A stretch of 64,000 nucleotides of DNA from Meconema thalassinum. Its lineage: Eukaryota > Arthropoda > Insecta > Orthoptera > Tettigoniidae. A program made the position numbers and the translations under genes. Under the pieces are notes generated by a model, which saw nothing but the letters and a program-made list of their open reading frames with translations, did not search any database and had not been told where the DNA came from. Position 1 is the stretch's first letter, and each line of letters opens with the position of its first letter. The stretch spans positions 117,901,894 through 117,965,893 of the forward strand of contig OX336388.2 of NCBI GenBank assembly GCA_946902985.2, read 5' to 3'. Shown one piece after another: positions 54,192 to 64,000 of this stretch.

Positions 54192-54320
54192 TTCTTGAGT
54201 TGTGTATGGCATCAATGTACCCTTGTGTTGCTGGAATGTATTGTCCATGAACTTGTGCCAGCGATAAAAGATTGGATCCCTCATTGCCGTGGCCTCATCA
54301 CCCATCACTCCAAACGTTTC
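54192..54320 (-). CDS. PPO: prophenoloxidase exon covering the end of the CuB site
   Basis: The minus-strand exon of 43 codons lies between TTCCCCAG and GTGAGTAC, phase 0 on both sides. It reads [20 protein letters not shown], then [12 protein letters not shown]. In PPO the YRWH histidine is the third ligand of copper B. Upstream parts of PPO (activation site, CuA and the first CuB histidines) were not found in the remaining 9.7 kb, so they probably lie beyond 64000. It joins 53143-53331 across an 860-bp intron. Confidence 0.94.
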
Positions 54321-54369
54321 CTGGGGAACAAAGAAAAACACTCATAAAAAGAAAGAATGTTCCTCCACT

Positions 54370-54830
54370 ACAGCGGCTTCAGTGGTGTAATTGATAGCAT
54401 CCTTCTATGCCCGAGATCACGGCCGAAAACGTCAGATTTTTTATGAGCGTTAAAAATCCCTCAGTATGCCTTCCATTAGCGGAGAAGGGTCATAGATTTA
54501 TGGCATGTAAAAGAAGCTAAATTTGTAGGTTAGATTTGATTAACTCTCTATTAGTTCCAACGTTCGTCACTAGGTGTCGGTTGCTGTGACATCTAATATC
54601 CAAGCTCGCAGCTAGGTGTCGTTGACGGTAACATTTGGTATCAAAAGTAGGAACTACTTGAAATTGATCGTCTGCAGTCCTGACCTGAATTACAGATAAC
54701 ACACACTAAAACAATCATCAAAATTAACACCGGTTATCAGACAGATTCTACATACACTCAAAGTACACGGGGCTACATGACCGCGTTGTTGCAACCCCTC
54801 AACTAAGGAACCAACCAACCGTTCCTTGAC
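54370..54830 (+). mobile_element. tRNA-derived SINE, copy 2
   Basis: Homologous to 31845-32969 minus its LINE. It shares GTTAAAAATCCCTCAGTATG, ATGGCATGTAAAAGAAGC, GTAGGAACTACTTGAAATTG and ACATACACTCAAAGTACACG, and ends near AAGGAACCAACC. The tRNA-like head is more decayed than in copy 1. Confidence 0.75.
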
Positions 54831-55440
54831 TACACTGAGAAGCATCGTATCATGGATATATTTTTCAGAACTAGATGATGAACATCTGTTAACCTTTCTA
54901 ACAAGATTATATGTAACAGGTGATCACGTGTTTACAACACTCGCAATTTACATGAGGATTGGTCTGTAAACCAGCTTTCTTCATAATGTTGTTCACACAC
55001 AAAGTTAGCTAATTTTGCATTGTAGTTGCGGGGACAAATACAAATCTAGAACAAGAAAGGCAGCAATGGCATGCGGGTAGTATCTGCACGCGCCCGCTTA
55101 GGGGCAAGGTGCACGATAGACCGTCACTCTTACTTGTGTATAACGCAAATTATATCACGGAAAGTTGACCCTCAGTCAAATACATATCCATGTTCACAAT
55201 ACTCACACTCTTAGAAATGTACTCAATCACGCAAGCCGTGCGTAAATGTAGGGCAGCAATCAAATTCAACTGGAGAGCACATTAAGAAGGCAGGTGTGAG
55301 ATAGAAAGAAATTGTTCTGCGCAAAGTCATTCACTGCGATGTTGCCAGACTGCATTTCTCCCTCTTCTACCTGCACTACACTCGTGACTAGCTCAACTGT
55401 TTTCTCATGTCATTTGGCAAAGTGTCACGAAGGGTAATCA
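54831..55440. other. unassigned intronic stretch
   Basis: No gene or classified repeat seen. Presumed PPO intron. Confidence 0.35.
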
Positions 55441-55957
55441 TCTATACTAATAAATACTGTAAAAATGAGATGGTGTATGTCTGTGTATTACTCAATCATG
55501 CAAGATCCACTGGTCCGATGTACATGAAATTTTACATGGAAGTAGCTGATTTACCAGGTTAACATATAGGCATCTTTTGATTTCGATACTTTGCACTACT
55601 TAAAGATGGCGACCATTTTAGTAACGTCACTACATCCTTTGGATTCAAACTTTCATATTTCCATTTCAAATAAAAAGAGAACGCTAAGAAATAGCAAACA
55701 TTTGATGGCATATGCGAGGTTTAAAATTTAATTTTCTATCCGAAAGGTCCGTATCACTTTTCGTGTATCTCCAACGGTTAGCGAGTAAAACCTAATGTGT
55801 GCTATAAAGTACGGTCAACGCCGAGCGGTGTAGTTGGACAAAATGTTCCAACCTTACTCTCCCTCCGCGCAGCACCTCGCCTATCCCCTGTTTTAACTGT
55901 CATCTTCACATTTCAATTTATTTATGACCCGTAGCGAAGCACGGGTACTTCAGTTAG
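55441..55957 (+). mobile_element. non-autonomous Helitron (517 bp)
   Basis: It starts TCTATACTAATAAATACTG after an A. Near the 3' end is the hairpin CCCGTAGCGAAGCACGGG (55928-55945), followed about 10 nt later by TTAG|T, a one-base change from CTAG. This 5'-TC...hairpin...CTRR plan defines Helitrons. No Rep/helicase coding is present. Confidence 0.75.
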
Positions 55958-56278
55958 TACTATACAGGGTGTAATTGATATAATGGAAGTCCTTTACACT
56001 GGTGATAGAAGAGACTATTCTAAGCTTCCTAGGTAAAAAATTTGTCACCTATCTTTAAATTGAAAATTAACCATTAAAAAGGCAATGTTTTTAGTTTTTT
56101 CGTAAACTCCTCAAGCAGAAGCTGTGGCGACAGTCTGGGGGAAACGAGGCGTGGCGAGGTGGGACGACGCGCGGAGGGGAAGTTGTTACGTGATCGGAGC
56201 ATTGACCTTACCTGTAGAGGGGTGGTATCACCTGTTATGAGAACAACGATACCCGTCTCGTAAGAAAATTTGTATTTC

Positions 56279-56280
<2 letters not shown>

Positions 56281-56318
<38 letters not shown>

Positions 56319-56321
56319 GAA
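56281..56321. repeat. (GTT)n microsatellite
   Basis: About 13 GTT units. The minus-strand frame 56074-56328 with poly-Gln is an artefact of this run. Confidence 0.95.
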
Positions 56322-56554
56322 ATTGCACGCAATGGCTTGGGACGTTAGGATCGGTAGTATTGTATAGGCTACTTTGAAAGTGTAGAACTCATTGATTGAT
56401 GTTCATTTAAAGTAACTTATACAATAATTTCGATAATCAGCCCTGGTGTGTCATTGGCGTCCGGCACGTTAATGAAATACAGTAGTCTGTTCAGATCTAG
56501 TATTTAACACGGAACTAAAATACTTGATGTTTTGTTTGAGAGGCTTGGCGATTT

Positions 56555-56815
56555 TGGTCATTTAGTCCCATGTAGATGGGTGTGGGTAGAATTTGTCTGA
56601 TAACCTGTGTTTTTGTGGTTTCTGTAGTTATGTGGGTATTTGTAATTCATGTGAGGATTGGGAAGAAGGCGGCCGTGGCCTTAAGTTAGGAACCATCCCG
56701 GCATTTGCCTGGGGTAGAAGTGGGAAACTACTTCCAAGATTTAATACTAGTACGGTACCATATGTACATAATAATAATAATAGTAATAATAATAAAAATA
56801 AATCAAATATAGTGA
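56555..56815 (+). mobile_element. SINE-like repeat, copy 1, with AAT tail
   Basis: It contains GGCCGTGGCCTTAAGTTAGG, GGCATTTGCCTGGGGTAGAA and TACTAGTACGGTACCATATG, then (AAT)n. The 'GCCGTGGCCTTAA...GCATTTGCCTGG' body is a common insect SINE module. The second copy is at 57575-58084. Confidence 0.65.
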
Positions 56816-56929
56816 GTTGGTCGGCCCTATCAAAAGACAAAGGCAATTGCATGTACGAACGTAGAACGGGTTAAGACCATAGGCCTACCTATCATTGTCT
56901 CAGTACGGGCGTGATCCCAAGTACCTTGC

Positions 56930-57075
56930 TCCAAGGCCTTAAAGATCTGGATATGAATACTCAACTGTACAAACTAATGCAGAAGGCAGTAGTTCTCTCA
57001 ACAACCCGAATCGTCTGCAAATTCATGGGTAGCCATTTCGACTTTCCAGCTTACGAGTGGCTGTTTCAGTAACAA
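56930..57075 (+). pseudogene. short LINE C-terminal fragment
   Basis: The plus strand reads DLDMNTQLYKLMQKAVVLST, TRIVCKFMG, similar to the 'YxxMQKAVILxTxxIVRKFL' tail of insect LINE polyproteins. Only about 40 residues are supported. Confidence 0.5.
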
Positions 57076-57165
57076 CACTTTGGTTCCCTGAAGCGCGTAT
57101 AGTTATGTTGTGGCGTACCAGCAATGTGTTATATGTACTATATAAAACAATAATAATAATAATTC

Positions 57166-57350
57166 AATGATAGTGAGGCTCTGTGGCTCAGGTAGTAGAG
57201 TGCTATCCTTCTCGAGGGTTCGATCTAGGCTCAGTCATGTAATAAATGAAGGTGAACGAATACGACAGCCTTATGCCGATGGATGGATGCGAACACAACA
57301 TTCCGGAATCTCGACATCCCCGAAGATAATTAAAATAGTGTGTCTAACAA
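57166..57350 (+). mobile_element. tRNA-derived SINE (family 2), copy 1
   Basis: An A-box-like TGGCTCAGGTAGTAGAGTGC and a B-box-like GGGTTCGATCTAGG are followed by TCAGTCATGTAATAAATGAA. It ends at a (ATT)n tract. Related copies lie at 58097 and 58546. Confidence 0.65.
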
Positions 57351-57381
57351 CATATTATTATTATTATTATTATTATTATTG

Positions 57382-57422
<41 letters not shown>
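57351..57422. repeat. (ATT)n microsatellite
   Basis: About 23 ATT units with two GTT interruptions. Frames over it are artefacts. Confidence 0.95.
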
Positions 57423-57423
<1 letters not shown>

Positions 57424-57574
57424 GACTATTAAACAAATTATAAGAGATTATATCTTTACTGAATGTTATTTATTTTTAAGTAGGGTTCCAATTGTTTAGG
57501 ACGTTCAGTAAATAAATATTTTAGGTAACAATGATTATGGAAAAGACTTGCAAGTTTGTGATGGTTGTTGTTAA

Positions 57575-58012
57575 TTCATTTTAGGGGGTTTGGTACATTG
57601 TTTATCAGTCCCGTGTAGTTGGGTGAGCATTGGATTTGTCTGATAAACTGTGTTTCTCTGGTGATTGTAGTAGTGTGTGAAGCTGTAGATATTATGGTCG
57701 TGAATGAGGTTGGTGCCCCGGGACTCCATGTACCATACTATTCCGACATGTGCTTGGAAAGCGCGTGGAAGAATCCGGGAAAATCAAAACTCAGGATAGC
57801 CACTATCAGTGCTGAGTTCGGACCTCCAATCACCGGACTTGCTGCCATCGTGGTATGCGCATGCCTACACCGCGGGGGTAGGAAAGAAAACAGCCGTGGT
57901 CTAATGAAGGGATATCGCAAGTTTGGCGTCGTGGAATGCCTGGGGTAGAAGTGGGAAGCCATGGAAAACTACTTCCAAGATTTAATATATACTAGTACGG
58001 TACCACATGTAC

Positions 58013-58013
<1 letters not shown>
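57575..58013 (+). mobile_element. SINE-like repeat, copy 2, longer form
   Basis: Shares TTTATCAGTCCCGTGTAG, TTTGTCTGATAAACTGTG, TGGGGTAGAAGTGGGAA and ACTAGTACGGTACCACATG with copy 1. About 180 extra bases (57700-57880) are not found there. Frames 57619-57948 and 57738-57962 lie inside and are not supported as genes. Confidence 0.6.

Positions 58014-58084
<71 letters not shown>
58014..58084. repeat. (AAT)n microsatellite
   Basis: About 23 nearly perfect AAT units that end the SINE-like repeat. Confidence 0.95.
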
Positions 58085-58086
<2 letters not shown>

Positions 58087-58096
58087 GCAAATATAG

Positions 58097-58490
58097 CGAT
58101 TTAGTGGTAGAGTGCTAACCTTCCCGAGGGTGCGATCTACGTTCAGTCATGTACTTAATGAATGTGATCTAATACGATCACGTCCTTGGATTTCATGGCA
58201 CATACAAGAAATCCTGCGTACATCTTGTGGCTGCCGATGGTGGGAAGTAAGGAAGCTTCTGGTCTTACATGACCGTAAATATCGTGATCATGAGCTACTG
58301 GACCTCCTTCTTATGTGGAATCCCAACCACAGGACATGGCATTTCACTTCGAAACTCTCACATGCATTGACCGTGAATCAAACACGGTCCGCCGTGGTGA
58401 GAGGCCAACAGCTGGACCACTGTGCCTTCACGCCCCGAATTGCATACCGGCCGGTAATGGTATGCTGTCTCAACACTTGCACCACATGTA
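58097..58490 (+). mobile_element. tRNA-derived SINE (family 2), copy 2
   Basis: The body GTGCTAACCTTCCCGAGGGT, GCGATCTACGTTCAGTCATG and GGATTTCATGGCACATACAA is shared with copy 3. The portion after about 58235 is a longer tail not present in copy 3. It runs into an (AAT)n tract. Confidence 0.6.
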
Positions 58491-58500
58491 GATGATAACA

Positions 58501-58546
<46 letters not shown>

Positions 58547-58547
58547 G
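58501..58547. repeat. (AAT)n microsatellite
   Basis: About 14 AAT units. Confidence 0.95.
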
Positions 58548-58690
58548 AGTCGTCATGTGTAGCTCTGCTGGCGGCGTGTTAACCTTCCCGAGGGTGCGAT
58601 CAACGTTCAGTCATGTAGTAAATGAATGTGATCTAATGCGATCATGTTCATGGATTTCATGGCACATACAAGAAATCCTGCGTACATAAA
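58548..58690 (+). mobile_element. tRNA-derived SINE (family 2), copy 3
   Basis: Contains GTGTTAACCTTCCCGAGGGT, TCAGTCATGTAGTAAATGAA and TTTCATGGCACATACAAGAA, as in copies 1-2. Confidence 0.62.
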
Positions 58691-59339
58691 AGTCTGGCAA
58701 CTCGACATACCAATAAAAAAGTATAAAAGAAGTTAGTTTGTCTAAAAGCCTATTATTAGTATTATTAGTGGTAGTAGCCTACTATAATAATAATATTAAT
58801 TCATATTTTTATTACAGTTGATGCACCGTCTTCACACAAACAGTTCCTTAAATTAATTTACAAAATCTTTAGGATTTCTATTTTGTATGCATAGGCCATG
58901 AGGCTGGCAAAATCCTAAACAAATCCACCATCACTTGTCATGCAGCCACTCCCAATGAAGGCGTGAATCAGCTGTACATAGGCTCGGATTGTGTATTTCA
59001 ATGGCATTGGCAGACAAGACGAGGAGGTCACTCAACTTCTGAATCTTGTCAACATTCCTCAGCGTTGGACGGGTGGGCGACGGGGAGAAGTCAGCTGTGC
59101 TGCTGAGGGGAACGCAGTGTAAGCCCTTTTCCTAGACATTGACCGACGATTTTTGTGAATTAATTCCACCTACACTAATTAAGATACTACTAAATTTCAT
59201 GAAGATATTTGCTTAGAATAGTCTCTTCTATCACCAGTGTAAGGGACTTCCATTATATCAAATACACCCTGTATAAGGGTGCGTACACACTGGTATACTG
59301 TGCCTGTATTTTCTTTCCAGGAGTGTATATTTACTTATA

Positions 59340-59480
59340 GAGCTGGCACATTAATCGATTAATTTTAACAAACAAAGATTAATCGATTGGGCCTTTAAAC
59401 GATTGGTCGTTTAATCGATTAACTGGTTTTCGAAGAATTGATTGTTTTGTCGATTACGCGATGTTCATCACTCATTTCAC
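59340..59480. repeat. cluster of AATCGATTAA palindromic words
   Basis: TTAATCGATTAA or close variants occur four to five times within about 120 bp, with neighbouring CGATTAC/GATTG words. Such clusters are seen at the ends of some hAT elements, but only one side is visible here. Confidence 0.5.
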
Positions 59481-59536
59481 TGCGCTCTCACAGAAGTAGA
59501 ACAGACAATTAATTAATTAAAATACAGGGCGTAACG

Positions 59537-59870
59537 GTGGCTCCGTGGCTTAGGCGGCAGCACGCTGGCATCTCACCGCTGGGTCCGTGGTTCAAATCCC
59601 GGTCACTCCATGTGAGATCTGTGCTGGACAAAACGGAGGCAGACAGGTTTTTCTCCGGGTACTCCGGTTTTCCCTGTCAAAAATTTCATTCCATCAACAC
59701 TCTCCACTATCATTTCATTTCATCTGTCATTCATCTCATCATTGCCACAGAGAAGTGCGTCAGGCCTCGGCAGCCGGCACAGTTCATATCCTCGCCGCTA
59801 GATGGGGGCTTCATTCATTCCATTCCTGACCCGGTCGGAGACTGGAAGCAGGCCGTGGATTTTCATTTTC
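59537..59870 (+). mobile_element. tRNA-derived SINE (family 3)
   Basis: The head TCCGTGGCTTAGGCGGCAGC and B-box-like GTGGTTCAAATCCC (59589-59602) are tRNA-like. The body runs through TTTTCTCCGGGTACTCCGG to TGGAAGCAGGCCGTGGATTT. The 114-aa frame across it has no support as a gene. A mariner inserted directly after its 3' end. Confidence 0.78.
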
Positions 59871-59871
59871 A

Positions 59872-60704
59872 TAGGGTGTAACAAAAATGTACGGCACGAA
59901 ATGCAGGACACATTCCTCACACGTAGATGAAGAAATTATGATATATGAACATGGGCCCGGAAACGCTTTGTTTCCATGTTACACCTCATTGTCTCCTACT
60001 CATTAATCATGGGAAACACACAAGAACGGAACGTACCAGCATACCACATGCAACTCTTTCTCACAGGAGATGTTCAATATGACCTCCGCGCGCATTGATA
60101 CATGCATCAACCCGCTGTTGTAGTGATCTCGGATGAGCTGATGTGTCCTTGGAGTAATGCGTATGGTTTCGCAGCCTTCCATAATACGAGCATGGACACT
60201 CTCAACATCTTGTACTGGGGTTCGATACGCAAGAGCTTTCAAATGCCCCCACAAATAAAAGTCCAGTGGGTTTCGGTCCGGAGAGCATGGAGGCCAGGCA
60301 ATTGGTCCATCTCTACCTATCCACCTGTCACCGAATCTGCTATTTAGAAGCCGACGGACATTAACAGTAAAATGAGGAGGTGCTCCACCGTGCATGAAGA
60401 ACATGTTTTGTCGTACAGTTAGAGGCACATCTGCTAAGTCGCATGGCAACGGGGCCATGTAAAACAAAACACTGGCGGTGCACCTACGGTAATGACAACG
60501 TAACCAGACGTAACCAACAGTGCATGTTCCCCATGGTTCTGACGTTCTATTCTTGTGTGTTTCCTATGATTAATGAGTTGGAGAAAATGAGTTGTAAAAT
60601 GGATACAAAGCGTTTCCAGACCCATGTTCATATAACACAATTTCTTCATCAAGGTGTGAGGAATGAGTCCTGCATTTTGTGCCGTGCATTTCTCTTACAC
60701 CCTG
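59872..60704 (-). mobile_element. DD41D-type mariner, internally deleted (833 bp)
   Basis: Inverted ends of about 140 bp (59872 onward, and 60704 inward with CAGGGTGTAAGAG) match each other and the plan of the 46080 element. TA flanks the right end (60705-60706). The left-hand pair appears mutated (CA). The N-terminal half of the transposase gene is deleted. Confidence 0.82.
60003..60467 (-). pseudogene. mariner transposase C-terminal half, second Asp lost
   Basis: The minus-strand frame of 154 aa contains FFMHGGAPPHF, where the catalytic second Asp is Gly, and a conserved CSPDRNPLDFYLWG with the third Asp intact, 41 residues later. A typical C-terminus follows (VESVHARIMEGCETIR, MRAEVILNI). 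Sequence upstream of residue 15 is non-homologous because of the deletion. It is non-functional by both criteria. Confidence 0.85.
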
Positions 60705-60709
60705 TATTT

Positions 60710-63700
60710 TGTATTAGATATTTTTAAATATTTTACTGCACTCGAAATTATGTGCAGCCAAGAGAAAGTAACTGACCGAGATTCGAACGGAGAGCCAGAA
60801 AAAGAATGTATAATATTTTTCGGGATTTGAACTATTTCTATGCATAGGAAGGCAGATTATGTGCAAGGAAGCAATTTGTAAAATTTTAGCCTGAAGAAAG
60901 ATTGTTGTTTGGAGAAGAAATGGAAATTTTATAGTTTGGAGTATTTAAACCAAGGAAGTGTGATCAGAACAGCGACCAGGAACGTGCACAGTTTTTGTGA
61001 AATTAGCAGAGACAAACCAGTTTTGGTTAGCGAGTTGACTTGGAAAGGAGACTTGGAGTTCAGACACGCGCCGAGAATCCTTAGGTGGGGATGGCTCGTG
61101 GACAACAAATTTGATAACATGGAAGCAGCCAATCACAATGAAGGTAGATTACGAGGGATTATAAAATTATTAAAATTATTATTTTAATATTATAATGGAT
61201 TGGAGTATATCAAATTTACAAGAAAGGAAGAAGGTATTTAATTGGCAAAATAGAAATTAAATTAGATGACTGTGAGAGAAGATATGAGCAAATAAGTGAG
61301 TTTATAGACTAGCAAGAGGCTAGCGCGCCAAATTTGAGAGGGAAACTGAGCTCAGGAGGCTAGCTGAAGACAAGGAACGAGGTTCTTATTACTCAAGTAC
61401 TCAACTAGGCAACACGTATGGAAAATCGCTCTATAATGTGTATGCAATGGCAACTAAGAAAAGTAATAGACTTCAGAAGGAAGAACTACAATGTTAACAA
61501 GGAACTACAGAGTAAATGAATAAATATTGGAAACAAGAAGAAAAATAGAAAGAATTTATAGAATTTATCTACAGAAATGTAAGAAGCAGAATTGAAGAAG
61601 ACACGCGTTCAGATACTCTATAAATTTTCACTAGTCCGTTAGTGAAACTTTAGCCTGACATACTATAACGCAGAAGAAAATGATTTGAATACACTACAAC
61701 ATCTGAGAAAAACATCTACTACATTCTAATAAGATGTCTTCAAGATAAGGTCAGAGGGGACAAGTAACAACTAGCAACTTTAGTGAACGGAGGATGATGT
61801 TCTAAGTTCAACATGACGGGAGGTTAAATCTACACTAACAAGCGAAGTCCAGCGATGATCATCGCGATTCAACAATGGAACTTAACAGCAACAAAATCCG
61901 CAGTACGCTTGGAATCCATAAACAGTCTACTACAACGAAAGGAAAGTCACATGAGGAGGTGATTCCTCATCGTAAGCATAATCACTACCTACAATTAACA
62001 TCAGGAGCTTCGAGAGAGCGGCCGAATGAAGAGTTTGTCCAGAAAGAAGGGTATGCAGAATCTAGGTCACCTGACCGTGAAACAAGATGATGCGAACGCG
62101 AGCGAGGGTCATTGGCAGCAGACATGGACACAGGCTGGCGCGGATCAGCTGTAAACCGGTCTAGACAACAATCTCACCTGCACGCGGGACAGAGCGGAGA
62201 GGAACGTGAAGAATGCAGACGCGAGCTACGTGACGCGTGGCACATTCCCAGCGCACGTGGGGAGATTCCTCAGCTACCCAGGTCTCAAAATCCGTTTCAA
62301 GCGTTCCAGACTCAAGGTAGAACAGTGATTTTTAACACCTATGTAGTTAGCACTTGTTATGGGTTATTCCAGTGTTTTGACCAACATCTTATTATTTTAT
62401 TCCTAGTTCATGTTACTGTTGTTGCTATAAATTTTGAAATTTTTTGACAAGTCAACGAATTTCGTTTGTGACGTTTTTTTTTCGAACGTTTATTATTAAT
62501 ATTTTCTCGTTAATATACTTTTCACTCTAGTAAGCTAACGTCTTTAGAATTTTTATTCATGTAATTTATAACGGTGAGTGAAGTAATTTCGTTAACGTGG
62601 TACAACAAATGAAAGTAAGTCGCAATGAGTTATAACAAGCGAAGCTTTGTCATAAATGCAATGAGAGATACAGAAGGGATATTGTTATCCGAAGTAAAGC
62701 TAATTCGTTAGTGGATCGAAATGGAATGTAAATAGAAACGTTAACTATTGTCAGGAGTGTTCAACAATGGCGTTGGAGACACTCAACCATAAGTAAAAGA
62801 ATATTGTAAAACCCAGAATTTTATTTTGACAGTATAAACAGTATGCGTTATTTTAAAGCATAGCTGATGTGTAAAAGAAGGAGAAATGTGATATTCCAGA
62901 TCAATATTTTGTCATAAAGAAGTTTTGAAAGACTACAGTAAAGATATTTCATATAAGATGAAATTAAGAACGTGAGGTAAAGTGTTTTTTTTTATTGAGT
63001 AACGAACACGAGCAGACTTAAATTCAGAAAGAAGCTAAATTGTAACAGAGATGTATACGTAAAGTAAAGGAAGGAAGTATGGCATATTTATGTGAGTAAA
63101 AATGTAGAGAAGTACTACGAAAGTATTGTTGTGTGGAACGAATAAGTACAGTATAGCACAGAGGTGTATAATCGAAAGGTATTACAGTAGTGATATTTAG
63201 TAGGGATACTGATTCTCTTACTTTGACGAAAGTATTTGAGATGGTTTTAGAAATTTGAGAACGTGCTAAGAAATATATGCGAAGAGGTATTGTTGAAAGA
63301 CGTGTAGTAAAGACTCGCCAATGGTATTCACAGAGAGTGTGAGATAAAGAGATTACAATGAGAAAATATGGAAATACAATATGTCAGTAAAGTAAGTTGG
63401 AAAATGAAGTTGTGAGGAATTGCAAGTGTGAGTAGTGAGGGTTTAATGCCACGCACATGTATAAATTGTATATAGCTATCTGAAAGTCTTGCGTCGTAGT
63501 TCATAATATTTATTACAGTTATTAGAAACCGGAAATGTAAATAAGTGAAATAGTGATGAACTTCACTGTTTGATACTCATGTTCACATGGACGTAACGAT
63601 ATATATATATTCATAATAAAACTCATGTGTTGTGTGAGATAAAGGGTAGAAGTGTGGAATTAACTTTTTAAATAAAGCAGAAAGAAAATCGTGCAGATCG

Positions 63701-64000
63701 CGATGTTGTATATATTTAACAGTTGTAAATATTAATAATTATCATAATAGTTTTATTAATTTTTCTAAACATAATTAGTAGATTTGACGCTATAATGCGG
63801 TATAAAATAATACGATGTATTGTGTAGGGAGAACGTTTGTAAATTACTATAGAATTTGAAGTAGATTTTTTGGAGATTAGAGACACGGTGTTTAATAAGT
63901 GTTATTTTTTTTTTTTAATATTTCTAAGAAAGAGCATTCGTAGTGAAGATAAGTTTTGGTGCAGGGAGACTTTTTAACGTCGCATTTATGTCCAGTGGAG
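60710..64000. other. unassigned A/G-rich region at the window end
   Basis: The plus strand is purine-biased and mostly without frames. Short frames at 60909-61187, 61875-62090 and 62112-62447 have no recognised domain. The GC-richer block 62100-62320 stands out from its AT-rich surroundings. The composition resembles the internal non-coding part of the LTR element at 37132-40082 read in its own sense, but no LTR or homologous block was found by eye. No PPO exon was seen here. Confidence 0.35.

Larger units (their letters stand above)
55965..59271. mobile_element. mariner-type TIR element (3.3 kb) loaded with other repeats
   Basis: Inverted ends of about 60 bp match nearly perfectly: CAGGGTGTAATTGATATAAT at the left, CAGGGTGTATTTGATATAAT inverted at the right, both followed by GGAAGTCC and CACTGGTGATAGAAGAG. 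They are flanked by TA (55963-55964, 59272-59273). No transposase was recognised. The interior holds SINEs, a LINE tail and several trinucleotide microsatellites. Confidence 0.8.

Noticed and set aside
56074..56328. poly-Gln protein
   Set aside because: It is produced by a (GTT)n microsatellite near a mariner-type terminus.

Overview
The window looks like nuclear DNA from an insect with a large, transposon-rich genome. There is no bacterial-style gene packing. The only host gene I recognise is an intron-rich insect prophenoloxidase (PPO). The repeats are of animal type: tRNA-derived SINEs, many 5'-truncated LINEs, Tc1/mariner, hAT, piggyBac, Transib, Crypton, Helitron and LTR elements, and a TTAGG-type array. 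A cockroach/termite-like (Blattodea) or other large-genome insect fits best. That placement is inference.

Host gene: the last five coding exons of PPO lie on the minus strand, spread over 36 kb: 54192-54320, 53143-53331, 35727-35862, 22667-22893 and 18339-18581 (stop). They join in consistent phase at GT/AG sites. Together they give the end of the CuB copper site, the C-terminal beta-rich domain and the GCGWP thioester-like motif. The introns are filled with mobile DNA and two tandem arrays: a roughly 4.8-kb 30-bp satellite (23221-27990) and a 1.2-kb degenerate TTAGG-type array (51590-52805). No other PPO exon was seen up to position 64000, so the 5' part is probably outside the window.

Region by region: 1-13015 is a decayed hAT element (8-bp target duplication CTGTATAA) hosting a Gypsy-like LTR retrotransposon with very long LTRs (3.5 and 3.9 kb). 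That element has intact gag and protease but has lost RT, RNase H and most of integrase. 13418-14685 is a mariner-type element carrying a piggyBac MITE in its transposase. 15.6-22.7 kb holds Helitron pieces, LINE fragments, a snap-back mariner remnant, a hAT MITE and a Crypton-derived repeat. A second, inverted Crypton copy sits beyond the satellite at 28.1-28.8 kb. 29.1-30.8 kb is an R1-type LINE split by a Transib element whose ends resemble 23-bp-spacer RAG signals. 30.8-35.5 kb holds hAT MITEs, SINEs and LINEs. 35865-43339 is a near-pristine LTR retrotransposon with gag-like coding only, inserted exactly across a PPO splice acceptor. 43.5-51.2 kb is a nest of Helentron/DINE-like elements, LINEs and a DD41D-spaced mariner. 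55-61 kb holds a Helitron, a 3.3-kb mariner-like TIR element full of SINEs, and a second DD41D mariner. 61-64 kb is A/G-rich DNA of unknown nature.

Overall, PPO is the one functional host gene I can defend. Everything else is mobile or repetitive DNA whose nesting gives a relative insertion history. The insertion most likely to affect the host is the young LTR element in PPO, which lies in the same orientation as the gene.
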